Positions 1-7,951 of a DNA stretch of 64,000 nt are shown in pieces. The position numbers and the translations under genes were made by a program. Source of the stretch: Pseudomonas japonica (GTDB lineage Bacteria; Pseudomonadota; Gammaproteobacteria; Pseudomonadales; Pseudomonadaceae); NCBI RefSeq assembly GCF_013522925.1, contig NZ_JAAMQU010000009.1, forward strand, positions 1-64,000. Direction: 5' to 3'. Under the pieces are notes generated by a model. It did no database searches and was not told where the DNA came from. It saw nothing but the letters and a program-made list of their open reading frames with translations. The first letter of the stretch is position 1; each line of letters opens with the position of its first letter.

Positions 1-254
1 GCGTTACCACCTGCTGTCAACCCCCTTTTTCACCGCATCCGATCCGGAGATCGAAGCCACTTCCCGCTTACCCGAACTGCTAACTCGTTGATTCTCAAGA
101 AGTTTGCCGTTCCGTTGTCGCTGGAAGCGGGGCGCATTATAAGGGCTTTCGAGAGGGCGTCAACACTTATTTAACACCTACCGGCAATAAAGCCCGTTGC
201 CGAGGTCGAGGCCTTGCAGGATCATGCACAGCTGCCCTCTGTTTCAGGATTGTC
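1..254. other. Intergenic stretch at left window edge
   Basis: No convincing gene is visible here. The stretch is lower in GC than its surroundings and has short T-rich and A-rich runs plus the phrase GCGCATTATAAGGGC near 132-146. It probably holds the promoter region of the exporter gene starting at 255 and the end of whatever lies left of the window. Short open frames on both strands have no ribosome binding site and no recognisable protein. Confidence 0.4.
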
Positions 255-1139
255 ATGCCCTCCCCCGCCTCTCTCCGTACGCTTGCGTTCCCCATTGGCC
301 TTCTCTTGATAGCCATGGCTTCCATACAGTCTGGCGCCTCACTGGCAAAATCGCTGTTCCCGCTGATAGGCGCGCCGGGTACGACCGCCGTTCGCCTGGT
401 ATTCGCCGCCGTCATCCTGCTGATCGCCTTGCGCCCTTGGCAAACGAAGATGTCCTTTCACGGGCTTCGCCACGTCTTCGTCTATGGCCTTGCGCTGGGG
501 GGGATGAATCTCCTCTTCTATATGTCGTTGCGCACGGTTCCACTGGGTATTGCCGTTGCGCTGGAGTTCACCGGCCCATTGGCGGTAGCGGTACTGTCGT
601 CCCGGCGCAAAGTGGACTTCTGCTGGGTAGGGTTGGCGCTGGCCGGCCTGCTACTGCTGGTACCAGGTGCTGCCAGCGCCGGGGCGGTAGACCCCACCGG
701 CGCGCTGTTCGCATTGGCCGCCGGTGCATGTTGGGCGCTTTATATAGTGTTCGGGCAGAAAGCCGGGGCCGCCCATGGCATTCAGACCGCCGCGCTTGGG
801 GTTACCCTGGCTGCCATTTGTATCGCGCCGTTCGGTGTTATCTCCGCCGGGGCTGCGCTGCTGAATCCGTCGATCCTCCCCGCCGCCATCGGCGTGGCCA
901 TTTTATCGACGGCACTTCCTTATAGCTTGGAGATGGTTGCGCTCACCCGCATGCCTGCGCGTACGTTCGGTATCCTGATGAGCATGGAGCCCGCGATCGG
1001 CGCGCTGTCGGGGCTGCTGTTCCTGGGCGAGGCGCTTACCTTGAACCAATGGCTGGCGATTGCTGCCATTATCGCCGCCTCGGCGGGTGCAACGCTCACT
1101 CTGCCGCGCCAGCCAACCGCGGTAGCGGCGGCTGACTAG
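255..1139 (+). CDS. rhtA: RhtA-like EamA-family threonine/homoserine exporter
   Basis: This is a 294-residue inner-membrane protein of the drug/metabolite (EamA) superfamily. It has about ten hydrophobic helices arranged as two repeated EamA halves, the normal length for RhtA-type exporters. Family members export threonine, homoserine or other small amino compounds; the substrate cannot be read from sequence. Recognisable stretches are SIQSGASLAKSLFP near the N terminus and FGILMSMEPAIGALSGL in the second half, both typical of RhtA. The ATG at 255 is preferred because it begins directly before the first helix, although its ribosome binding site is weak. The gene converges on the M24 peptidase gene with only 9 bases between the stop codons. 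Confidence 0.8.
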   Translation: MPSPASLRTLAFPIGLLLIAMASIQSGASLAKSLFPLIGAPGTTAVRLVFAAVILLIALRPWQTKMSFHGLRHVFVYGLALGGMNLLFYMSLRTVPLGIAVALEFTGPLAVAVLSSRRKVDFCWVGLALAGLLLLVPGAASAGAVDPTGALFALAAGACWALYIVFGQKAGAAHGIQTAALGVTLAAICIAPFGVISAGAALLNPSILPAAIGVAILSTALPYSLEMVALTRMPARTFGILMSMEPAIGALSGLLFLGEALTLNQWLAIAAIIAASAGATLTLPRQPTAVAAAD

Positions 1140-1148
1140 GGCAAGGCC

Positions 1149-2957
1149 TCACACTGCGGCTGTGCGGCTATTCAACCAAGCCAAGGCATCGCCGTTCACC
1201 CTCGGGGCAAGGCGCTCGCGCACCTGGGCGTGATACCGGTTAAGCCACTCGCGCTCATGCGGTGCCAGGCGCTCCGGTAGCAGGCAACGGGTGTCGATGG
1301 GGCATAAGGTCAGGGTTTCGAACTGCAGAAACTCACCGAACTCACTCCGCCCAGCCGCCCGGGTCGCTACCAGGTTCTCGATGCGAACACCCCAGCGACC
1401 TGGCCGATACGTGCCAGGCTCGATGGAGGTAATCATGCCCTCTCGCATTGCGGTATGAGGCGCGGGCGCGGCCTGATAGGCGATGACTTGAGGGCCTTCA
1501 TGCACATTGAGGAAGTAGCCCACCCCATGGCCGGTGCCGTGGCCGTAGTTGACGTTGTCTGCCCAAAGCGGCGCCCTCGCGATCGCGTCCAGCAGCGGCG
1601 TGAGTATGCCTTCAGGGAAGCGCGCGGCGGACAGTGCCATCATGCCTTGCAGCACGCGAGTACAGTCTGCCTTCTGCTCCTCGGTGGGCGTGCCAACCGG
1701 AACCATGCGCGTGATATCGGTGGTACCGCCCAAGTACTGGCCACCTGAATCAATCAGCAGCAGGCCATCACCTTCAATGACTGAATGTGACGATGGCGTG
1801 GCGCGATAGTGCGGCAACGCGCCGTTCGGGCCATAGGCCGCGATCGTCGCGAAACTGGGGCATACGTAGCCGGCTTGACGCGCACGTGCGGCAATCAGCT
1901 GCTCATCGATGGCCACCTCAGTCACTACTTCGTTACCCAGTGCGCTCTCTAGCCAGGCGAAGAACTCGCAAAGCGCAGCGCCGTCCCGTTCCATCGCCTC
2001 CCGTACATGGGACAGCTCCGCTTCGCTCTTGCACGCCTTGAACAAGGTGCTGGGGTTGATCTGCTCAATCAGTCGGACCGAGGTGGGCAGCTTGGCGACC
2101 AGACCCGCAGTGACCCTTGCCGGGTCGATCAACAACGACGTCTCAGGGTCCAACCCCGCCAGGTCCGTCATCACCTGCTCGTAATCCCGTACTTCCACTC
2201 CATCAGCGGACAGCATGGCCTGCAAAGGGGGAGCGACTGTGCCCTCTCCCACCCACAGCACCGCCTTGTCTTCGCGCACCATCGCGAAGGCAAGGAACAC
2301 CGGGTTGTAACTGACGTCACTGCCGCGCAGATTGAACAGCCAGGCGATGTCGTCAACAGTGGCGATAAAGTGAGCATTCGCCCCGGCCTCGGCCATCGCC
2401 TGGCGTACCCGACGAAGTTTGCTGGCCAAGGCTTCGGTGGCCTCAGGCACCGCATGGGCAACCACGGGCTTGCCGGGCAACGCTGGCCGGTCGGTCCACA
2501 CCTCGGCGATCCAGTCGCGCCCACCCAGCAATTGAATGCCATTGGGCTCAAGCTTCTGCCTCAGGCTGCGCTCGGCCTGCAACGCCAGCACACGAGCATC
2601 CACCGCAACGCTGCCGCCATTGGGTACATGCTCGGCAAGCCAATCCAGTGGGCCGGGGGCACCCGGTTGCAGCTTCATCAGGCTGATGCCGCTACCGTTC
2701 AATTCCCGCTCAGCCTGCTCCCAATACCGGCTGTCTGCCCATAGCCCGGCAAACGCACCACTGACCACCAAGGTACCCACGGAGCCTTCGAAGCCGGAGA
2801 GCCAGCGGCGCGCCTGCCAATGGCCCGGGAGGTATTCGGACAGGTGAGGGTCGGCCGACGGTACCAGCAAGGCATCCACACGCTCGCGTTCCAGCAGTGC
2901 GCGAACGGCGGCAATGCGATCAGGAACCGAGCCGTGAGGGCAAGAAGAGGAAGTCAT
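1149..2957 (-). CDS. Aminopeptidase P family metallopeptidase (M24)
   Basis: The protein has 602 residues, the length of the three-domain eukaryotic-like Xaa-Pro aminopeptidases. Two creatinase-type N-terminal domains are followed by an M24 pita-bread catalytic domain. Metal-ligand motifs are visible: LLIDSGGQYLGGTTDITR supplies the two aspartates, HGTGHGVGYFLNVHEGP a histidine, and SIEPGTYRPG and GVRIENL the glutamates. The enzyme should remove an N-terminal residue that precedes proline, in the cytoplasm. I start it at the ATG at 2957, which has GGAG eight bases upstream; an in-frame TTG at 3029 has no such site. It faces the small gene at 3133 across a 175-base divergent intergenic region. 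Confidence 0.88.
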   Translation of the reverse strand: MTSSSCPHGSVPDRIAAVRALLERERVDALLVPSADPHLSEYLPGHWQARRWLSGFEGSVGTLVVSGAFAGLWADSRYWEQAERELNGSGISLMKLQPGAPGPLDWLAEHVPNGGSVAVDARVLALQAERSLRQKLEPNGIQLLGGRDWIAEVWTDRPALPGKPVVAHAVPEATEALASKLRRVRQAMAEAGANAHFIATVDDIAWLFNLRGSDVSYNPVFLAFAMVREDKAVLWVGEGTVAPPLQAMLSADGVEVRDYEQVMTDLAGLDPETSLLIDPARVTAGLVAKLPTSVRLIEQINPSTLFKACKSEAELSHVREAMERDGAALCEFFAWLESALGNEVVTEVAIDEQLIAARARQAGYVCPSFATIAAYGPNGALPHYRATPSSHSVIEGDGLLLIDSGGQYLGGTTDITRMVPVGTPTEEQKADCTRVLQGMMALSAARFPEGILTPLLDAIARAPLWADNVNYGHGTGHGVGYFLNVHEGPQVIAYQAAPAPHTAMREGMITSIEPGTYRPGRWGVRIENLVATRAAGRSEFGEFLQFETLTLCPIDTRCLLPERLAPHEREWLNRYHAQVRERLAPRVNGDALAWLNSRTAAV

Positions 2958-3040
2958 TGAAGCTCCAGCACCATGAATAAAGAAGCAATCATGCGGCACG
3001 CCCGGCCTCAGCAGCAAGTCAGGGCCCAAGCGTTGGCGCT

Positions 3041-3068
3041 GAACTTCCGGCGGTTGCGCTCTTCATAA
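3041..3068 (+). promoter_or_regulatory. Possible AlgU (ECF sigma)-type promoter
   Basis: GAACTT at 3041-3046 is followed after 16 bases by TCATAA at 3063-3068. This resembles the AlgU/sigma-22 pattern GAACTT-N16/17-TCTGA, with a perfect -35 and a partial -10. It would start transcription about 60 bases before the gene at 3133. A pattern match by eye only. Confidence 0.35.
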
Positions 3069-3132
3069 CTTGAGAGGATGGCCGTTCAAGGCCAGCGTTA
3101 GTGTTCCGACTTCGTCAAGCTGGAGGTGCATC

Positions 3133-3510
3133 ATGCCCCGTGGAAGCAAAGACAAATACACCGACAAACAAAAAGACAAGGCTGCAGCCATCGAGAAGCA
3201 GTATGAGGCCAAGGGAGTACCCGCCAAGGCAGCCGAAGGGCGTGCCTGGGCCACGGTCAACAAGCAGTCCGGCGGCGGGGAAAAGTCTGGCGGCGGGAAA
3301 AGTACCAGCCCCAAGGCTAAATCCCGTGCCCGACACGACAGCGCGGAGCGCGCTGCAGCGAGCCGCAAGGGTGAATCGCGCTCATCCAACGCCTCGCTCG
3401 CCACGCAAACCAAAGCGTCGCTGATGACCGAAGCGCGTACCCGGAATATTCCCGGCCGCTCCTCCATGGACAAACAGGCGTTGATCGACGCATTGCACAA
3501 AGCCTCCTGA
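3133..3510 (+). CDS. Small lysine-rich stress-type protein with Rho_N-like C terminus
   Basis: This is a 125-residue basic protein. Its N terminus (MPRGSKDKYTDKQKDKA) and the segment GRAWATVNKQSGGGEKSGGG match a conserved Pseudomonas family usually labelled plasmid stabilization protein, although no plasmid function is evident. The last 30 residues (from about LMTEARTRNIPGRSSMDKQ) look like a short Rho N-terminal/SAP-like helix-extended-loop-helix module, which often binds nucleic acid. The ATG at 3133 has GGAGG seven bases upstream, so it is preferred over in-frame codons further left. The gene lies 14 bases before the DUF3182 gene and is probably cotranscribed with it and the hydrolase. The biochemical role is unknown. 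Confidence 0.75.
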   Translation: MPRGSKDKYTDKQKDKAAAIEKQYEAKGVPAKAAEGRAWATVNKQSGGGEKSGGGKSTSPKAKSRARHDSAERAAASRKGESRSSNASLATQTKASLMTEARTRNIPGRSSMDKQALIDALHKAS

Positions 3511-3524
3511 CGCGGAAGCCGACC

Positions 3525-4634
3525 ATGAATGCAGTTTCGGCCTATGATGCGGTGAAGCTTCTGGCGGGCGATACGGCCACCCCGCAACACGAACGTGACG
3601 TTCACCAGAAGCTCGCCGCAATGTTATGCGACCTGCTGGGCATCCGGCCTGCTCGGGTGCTCCCGACAGATGACGCGCCCGCGCCACACACTTACTACCT
3701 GCCTGCGCGCACGCTCACAGGGCAGGCCGCGATGCAGTTGAATGTGCACTCGCAGGCAGATTTCTTCGGCGGGTGGGTAAGTGACCCTTTCATCGCCACT
3801 AAGGCAATTTCCCATCCTTTATATCCCGACAGCCAGGCGCCTTCGACTTGGCAGCCCGAATTTGCACGGCTGGCAGGCGATGCGCTGCTGCCGGGCTGGA
3901 CTGTTTTCAGCAAGGCTGACGCGATACGTGCGGGCCGCTCCATGCTTGAACAGGCGGCATTCCGGCTCAAGCCGGTACGGGCGACGGCGGGCCGAGGACA
4001 ACAAGTGATCGACTCTCTTGCGGCGCTCGAAAGGGCCTTGGCACCCATGGATGAAAAGGAGCTGAACAACTGGGGCCTGGTGCTTGAAGAAAACCTTACA
4101 GACGTCGAAACCTTCAGCGTTGGGCAAGTACGCGTGGGGGGTCAGACAGCCAGCTATTACGGCACCCAACGGCTGACCGAAGACAACCAGGGTGAATGGG
4201 TCTACGGCGGCTCCGACCTCAACGTTTACCAGGGCGACTATGACGCCCTGCTGCAAGACAACCTGGCGCCCGCGCTGAAAACAGCGATACGTCAGGCCCG
4301 GGCCTATGAACAGGCCGTGGAAAAGAGCTACCCCGGCTTCTTTGCCTCCAGGCGCAACTACGACATTGCGGTGGGTACTACCCATGACGGCCGTCGGCTG
4401 AGCGGCGTGCTGGAGCAGTCGTGGCGGGTGGGCGGCGCCAGCAGCGCGGAAATCCTGGCCCTGCTGGCATTCAAGCAGGACCCGACCTTGCACAAGGTGA
4501 TCGCCTCCACCCACGAAGTGTTCGGCCCTTTCAGTGTGCCCGAAGGCGCCGAGCTGTTTTTCCAGGGCGATGACGCCGCAGTAGGCTTCATCACCAAATA
4601 CGCACGGATCCGACCTTATGGCCATAGTGAGTGA
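3525..4634 (+). CDS. DUF3182 family protein
   Basis: This 369-residue protein resembles the DUF3182 family of proteobacteria. I know no experimentally proven function. Some members are loosely annotated as biotin-carboxylase or ATP-grasp-like, and the central block with NWGLVLEENLTDVETFSVGQ followed by GEWVYGGSDLNVY would be compatible with an ATP-grasp-type fold, but I cannot show catalytic residues. The last 17 bases overlap the start of the alpha/beta hydrolase gene in another frame, implying translational coupling. With the upstream small gene it forms a three-gene unit possibly under a stress sigma factor. No signal peptide or membrane helix is visible, so it should be cytoplasmic. Confidence 0.75.
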   Translation: MNAVSAYDAVKLLAGDTATPQHERDVHQKLAAMLCDLLGIRPARVLPTDDAPAPHTYYLPARTLTGQAAMQLNVHSQADFFGGWVSDPFIATKAISHPLYPDSQAPSTWQPEFARLAGDALLPGWTVFSKADAIRAGRSMLEQAAFRLKPVRATAGRGQQVIDSLAALERALAPMDEKELNNWGLVLEENLTDVETFSVGQVRVGGQTASYYGTQRLTEDNQGEWVYGGSDLNVYQGDYDALLQDNLAPALKTAIRQARAYEQAVEKSYPGFFASRRNYDIAVGTTHDGRRLSGVLEQSWRVGGASSAEILALLAFKQDPTLHKVIASTHEVFGPFSVPEGAELFFQGDDAAVGFITKYARIRPYGHSE

Positions 4635-5388
4635 ACCCATCGAACTTCCCGTCGACGATCAAAGCATCGCCGGCACCCTGTTGAGCCCCAGCCCAAAGCT
4701 ACCTGGCATTCTGTTTGTGCACGGATGGGGCGGCAGCCAGCAGCGCGACCTCGGCCGCGCCAAAGGCATAACGGGCCTGGGCTGTGTATGTCTGACTTTC
4801 GACCTGCGTGGCCATGCGCGAACCGAAAGCCAGCGTCAGACCGTGAATCGGGAACAAAACCTTAAGGATGTATTGACCGCGTATGACAGGCTGGTCAGCC
4901 ACCCGGATGTAGACCCCGATTCCATTGCCGTTGTCGGCAGCAGTTACGGCGGTTACCTGGCCGCCCTGCTCACCGCGCAACGCAAGGTCCGCTGGCTCGC
5001 CCTTCGGGTGCCTGCCTTGTATTGGGACAAGGAGTGGGACGTGCCCAAGTCTGCATTGAACCGGGAAGGCCTGGCCCATTACCGTCGTACCGTGCTCACT
5101 CCGGCCGACAATCGCGCCTTGGCGGCGTGCGCCGAGTTTGCCGGCGATGTATTGCTGGTGGAGTCAGAGCATGACGACTACGTGCCGCACACCACCCTCA
5201 TGAGTTATCGCTCTGCCTTCGTCGGCGCTCACTCGCTGACCCATCGTATTGTCGATGGCAGCGATCATGCCCTTACCAGCGAAGCTTGCCAGAAGGCTTA
5301 CAGCAGCATCCTTACCAACTGGATCAGCGAAATGGTCATAGGCTCTCGGCTGGAAAACTACCCCCACCATTCGGCGGTGTATTCCTGA
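4618..5388 (+). CDS. Alpha/beta hydrolase (dienelactone hydrolase/S9-like)
   Basis: The protein has 256 residues and the alpha/beta-hydrolase fold. The oxyanion-hole motif HGWGGSQQ lies near residue 35, the nucleophile elbow GSSYGGYLAALL near residue 107, an acidic residue in VESEHDDYVPH near 180, and the catalytic histidine in GSDHALTS near 216, so the Ser-Asp-His triad is complete. The substrate is unknown; the sequence resembles the serine peptidase S9/dienelactone hydrolase branch. The start codon ATG lies inside the end of the DUF3182 gene (17-base overlap), so the two are almost certainly translated together. It converges on the small lipoprotein gene with a 13-base gap. Confidence 0.82.
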   Translation: MAIVSEPIELPVDDQSIAGTLLSPSPKLPGILFVHGWGGSQQRDLGRAKGITGLGCVCLTFDLRGHARTESQRQTVNREQNLKDVLTAYDRLVSHPDVDPDSIAVVGSSYGGYLAALLTAQRKVRWLALRVPALYWDKEWDVPKSALNREGLAHYRRTVLTPADNRALAACAEFAGDVLLVESEHDDYVPHTTLMSYRSAFVGAHSLTHRIVDGSDHALTSEACQKAYSSILTNWISEMVIGSRLENYPHHSAVYS

Positions 5389-5401
5389 CAAGGCCTGTAC
5401 C

Positions 5402-5656
5402 TCAGCTTTCGCGGCCTGCCTGGGTGGCGGGTACGGCATCCTGAGCCAGGCCAGTGGCATTGGCGTTCTGCCCACGGACCAGCTTGGCCCGGGCCTGAAC
5501 GTATTGATCGAAAGGCAACCCTTGCCTGTTCAGAGCTTCCATGGACAGCTCGAAGCGCTCTTCAGCGGAATACGGGCGGGTTTCAGGGCCAGCGGTGGTG
5601 CAACCGGCCAGAACGGCAACGGACATCAGCGGAATCAGCAGCAGCGAGCGTTTCAT
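5402..5656 (-). CDS. Small lipoprotein of unknown function
   Basis: This is an 84-residue lipoprotein. The N terminus MKRSLLLIPLMSVAVLAGC is a clear lipoprotein signal with the lipobox LAGC, so the mature protein starts at the cysteine near residue 19. The residue after it is threonine, not aspartate, which favours outer-membrane sorting. The mature part is short, polar and helical (YSAEERFELSMEALNRQG), with no domain I recognise. The ATG at 5656 has GGAGG close upstream, so longer in-frame starts are rejected. It appears monocistronic, between a convergent hydrolase gene and the transporter gene upstream. Confidence 0.75.
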   Translation of the reverse strand: MKRSLLLIPLMSVAVLAGCTTAGPETRPYSAEERFELSMEALNRQGLPFDQYVQARAKLVRGQNANATGLAQDAVPATQAGRES

Positions 5657-5782
5657 GGGAACCTCCAGCCCCATCGGGCGGTTACGTTTCGGGAATGAGT
5701 TCAGGCTAAGCCCACGCTCGTTCACAGAAAAATCACCGGGTTTGATAGTGGCTATTGCCCAAGCAACGGTATGGCCATGGAA

Positions 5783-5806
5783 CCCCCGCGCCAAGGCGCG
5801 CGAGGG
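5783..5806 (-). terminator. Hairpin after the betaine-binding protein gene
   Basis: GCGCC (5788-5792) and GGCGC (5795-5799) form a tight hairpin with a two-base loop, flanked by further C-rich/G-rich pairing. It lies 16 bases beyond the stop of the substrate-binding protein gene. There is no T-run, so its strength is uncertain. Confidence 0.45.
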
Positions 5807-5822
5807 CTGCTGAAACAGGGGA

Positions 5823-6836
5823 TCAGAGGGTGCCCTGGACCTTGCTGGCGATGTCTGCGGGTAGCCAGGCTTGAAGCCATTCGGGATGAGCCTTGAGCAG
5901 CTCGGCCGCCACCTTGCGCGGCTCGAGGTGTTTTTCGCTCATGGTCGCCAGCGCCTGGTTCAGTGGGGCAATGGGCAGGTCTACCTTGGCAAGGAAGGCG
6001 CCGATTTCAGGATGCGCCTGCTCGAACGCAGTGGAAACGCCCACCGACAGCTTCGAGGCCAAAGACCGCGTGGGCCGCGGGTTGGGGTTGCTGGCATCGG
6101 TGAGGGTCTTCCAGGCTTCGGCATCGAACGGCGGCTCTTCCAGCTGAATGAAGTCATAACGGCCGAGCAGTGGCGTGGGGCTCCAGTAATAGAACAGCAC
6201 CGGCTTGCCCCGCTTAACCGAAGAGCTGATTTCGGCGTCGAGGGCCGCGCCCGAGCCTGCCCGGAAGTTGGTGAAGCTGTCGGTCAGGCCATAGGCCTTG
6301 AGCTTCTGCCCGTTTACCACTTCGGATGTCCAGCCGGTGGGGCTGTTGAGAAAACGCCCCTTCCCGGGGCTCTCCGGATCCTTGAACACGTCCTTGTACC
6401 GGGCAAGGTCCGTTACGCTACGCAGGTCCGGCGCGAGCGGCTTGATACCCCGGGCGGGGTCGCCCTTGATCACGTAGGCCGGCACCCACCAGCCTTCGGT
6501 GGCGCCTTTCACGATATCGCCCAGGCCTTTGACCTGGCCCTTGGCTTCGGCGTCGTTCCACACCGGGCTGCGGCCAGCCCACTCCTCGGCGATCACCTGG
6601 ATGTCGTTCCTGGCAAGGGCCGCTTCCAGGGTAACCGTGGTACCGGGCAGTGTTTCGGTGGGCAGGCCGTAGCCCTTCTCCACTACATAGCGGAGCATTT
6701 CAGTAATGAGGCTACCGCTTTCCCAGTTCAGATCAGCGAACCGGACGGTGTCGTTGGCGCTGGCGCTGGCGCTCGACAGATAACCGAACGCAAGCGCGGC
6801 GCAGAACCCCGTCAGGGTTCTATGGAGTCGTTTCAT
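5823..6836 (-). CDS. Glycine betaine/quaternary-amine ABC transporter substrate-binding protein
   Basis: The protein has 337 residues. A cleavable signal peptide (MKRLHRTLTGFCAALAFGYL, ending at ASASA-NDT) targets the periplasm. The mature part is an OpuAC-type binding protein: it begins VRFADLNWESG and contains the ligand-pocket stretches EEWAGRSPVWN, GATEGWWVP and PVLFYYWSPTP, whose tryptophans and tyrosines form an aromatic cage around quaternary ammonium compounds in this family. No permease or ATPase genes lie nearby, so it is an orphan binding protein that must share a transporter encoded elsewhere. The ATG at 6836 is chosen because GGAGG lies seven bases upstream and the signal peptide begins there. 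Confidence 0.85.
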   Translation of the reverse strand: MKRLHRTLTGFCAALAFGYLSSASASANDTVRFADLNWESGSLITEMLRYVVEKGYGLPTETLPGTTVTLEAALARNDIQVIAEEWAGRSPVWNDAEAKGQVKGLGDIVKGATEGWWVPAYVIKGDPARGIKPLAPDLRSVTDLARYKDVFKDPESPGKGRFLNSPTGWTSEVVNGQKLKAYGLTDSFTNFRAGSGAALDAEISSSVKRGKPVLFYYWSPTPLLGRYDFIQLEEPPFDAEAWKTLTDASNPNPRPTRSLASKLSVGVSTAFEQAHPEIGAFLAKVDLPIAPLNQALATMSEKHLEPRKVAAELLKAHPEWLQAWLPADIASKVQGTL

Positions 6837-6902
6837 GGGTACCTCCTGGGCTGTAGGCAGATGACAGCCACAGCCTAGCCGAGGTTGCACCAAACGCTGC
6901 GC

Positions 6903-7352
6903 TTACTGCTCGCTTGCCTTGAACGTGAGCTCACCGGCTCGCCATTTGGCTGCCTTGGCCACTGCAGCCTTGAGAGGCTTGGTCAGCCCTCCCACAAGTT
7001 GCTCGTTGGCCGCGAACACCAGCATTACGCTCTGGCCCTGGCGGAACACCACGCCGTTGCCCATGGGCGTTTGCACGAAGGCGTATTCGCCAAGGCCATA
7101 GATGGTGAACTTGAGGTCGCGGAACTTGATCTCGAACTTGCCGCCTTCGCGGCTTGGCAGCACGGCGGCCCGAAAATGATCGCCTACTTTCAACTGCAAG
7201 CCCGGCTTGTCATCGACTACAAGAGCGGTTTCGGTATCCACTTCAGCCATGTAGAGGCTGTCCGCGGACTGTTCGGTGATGTACACAAAACGAGATTGAA
7301 ATAACTTGACCAACTTAGCGCGCAAATCGCCCAGTACAAAAAGAGCGTGCAT
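6903..7352 (-). CDS. Conserved hypothetical protein
   Basis: I do not recognise this protein of about 149 residues. It has no signal peptide or membrane helix. The sequence alternates short beta-like stretches (ADSLYMAEVDTETALVV, KFEIKFRDLKFTIYGLG), suggesting a small beta-rich domain, and ends in a basic tail. The start is uncertain: I use the ATG at 7352 just before HALFVLGDLRAKLVKLF, because the preceding in-frame codons have poor third-position GC; an ATG at 7439 and a TTG at 7454 are alternatives. Its G+C in third positions is lower than that of its neighbours. It is divergent from the DUF2789 gene. Confidence 0.55.
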   Translation of the reverse strand: MHALFVLGDLRAKLVKLFQSRFVYITEQSADSLYMAEVDTETALVVDDKPGLQLKVGDHFRAAVLPSREGGKFEIKFRDLKFTIYGLGEYAFVQTPMGNGVVFRQGQSVMLVFAANEQLVGGLTKPLKAAVAKAAKWRAGELTFKASEQ

Positions 7353-7681
7353 ATCCAGATTGCTGACTGCCAACGAAAGATCCTCAACCCGATGGTAGAA
7401 CCGGTCGCTCCCGGTTTGTGGCCGGCATGCGCCAACCATGAAAATACGGGGCAAAGCCCTGACATGAACAAATGGCCCGGCAGATGGGCAACGATCGCGA
7501 ATGGATCATCCCTCTGAAGCGGTTGCCGGTAATCCGGGATTCTCTGCCAAAACCCCCGGTAAAGAAAAGCCCTTTCCGATCATTGTCGAAAACAGTCACG
7601 AAAAGGGCGAACTCCGCGCAAGATACGGGGTTCAAATCCAGCGACGTAACCGTGTTTACAGAACCTGAATCGGAGCCCCCA

Positions 7682-7945
7682 ATGGAAGACGTCCATCACG
7701 ACCTGGAAAGCCTGTTCGCCCAACTCGGCCTGGGTACCAGCGGGCCGGAAATAGACAAGTTCATCGACGAACACCAACTTCCAGCCGACGTAAAGGTGTC
7801 AGAGGCCGAATTCTGGAACAACTCCCAGGCCGCCCTGCTGAAGGAGTCGATCATGGCGGATGGAGAAGAAGCCATGTGGGTCGACGAGCTTAATACCCGC
7901 CTGCATCACGACGCCAACCAGCAGGCCACTCCCCCGGCTGTTTGA
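7682..7945 (+). CDS. DUF2789 family protein
   Basis: This is an 87-residue acidic protein matching the DUF2789 family of gamma-proteobacteria: MEDVHHDLESLFAQLGL at the start, then IDEFI-like and FWNNSQAALLKESI segments that are mostly helical. The family has no established function that I know. The ATG at 7682 with GGAG upstream is the sensible start. An in-frame codon at 7472 would add a 70-residue basic segment of non-coding character. The gene converges on the chemoreceptor gene with a 6-base gap. Confidence 0.75.
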   Translation: MEDVHHDLESLFAQLGLGTSGPEIDKFIDEHQLPADVKVSEAEFWNNSQAALLKESIMADGEEAMWVDELNTRLHHDANQQATPPAV

Positions 7946-7951
7946 CCGCGT

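Noticed and set aside
7472..7681. Extension of the DUF2789 protein by 70 basic residues
   Set aside because: The family begins at MEDVHHDLE; the extension has non-coding codon use and covers the divergent promoter region.
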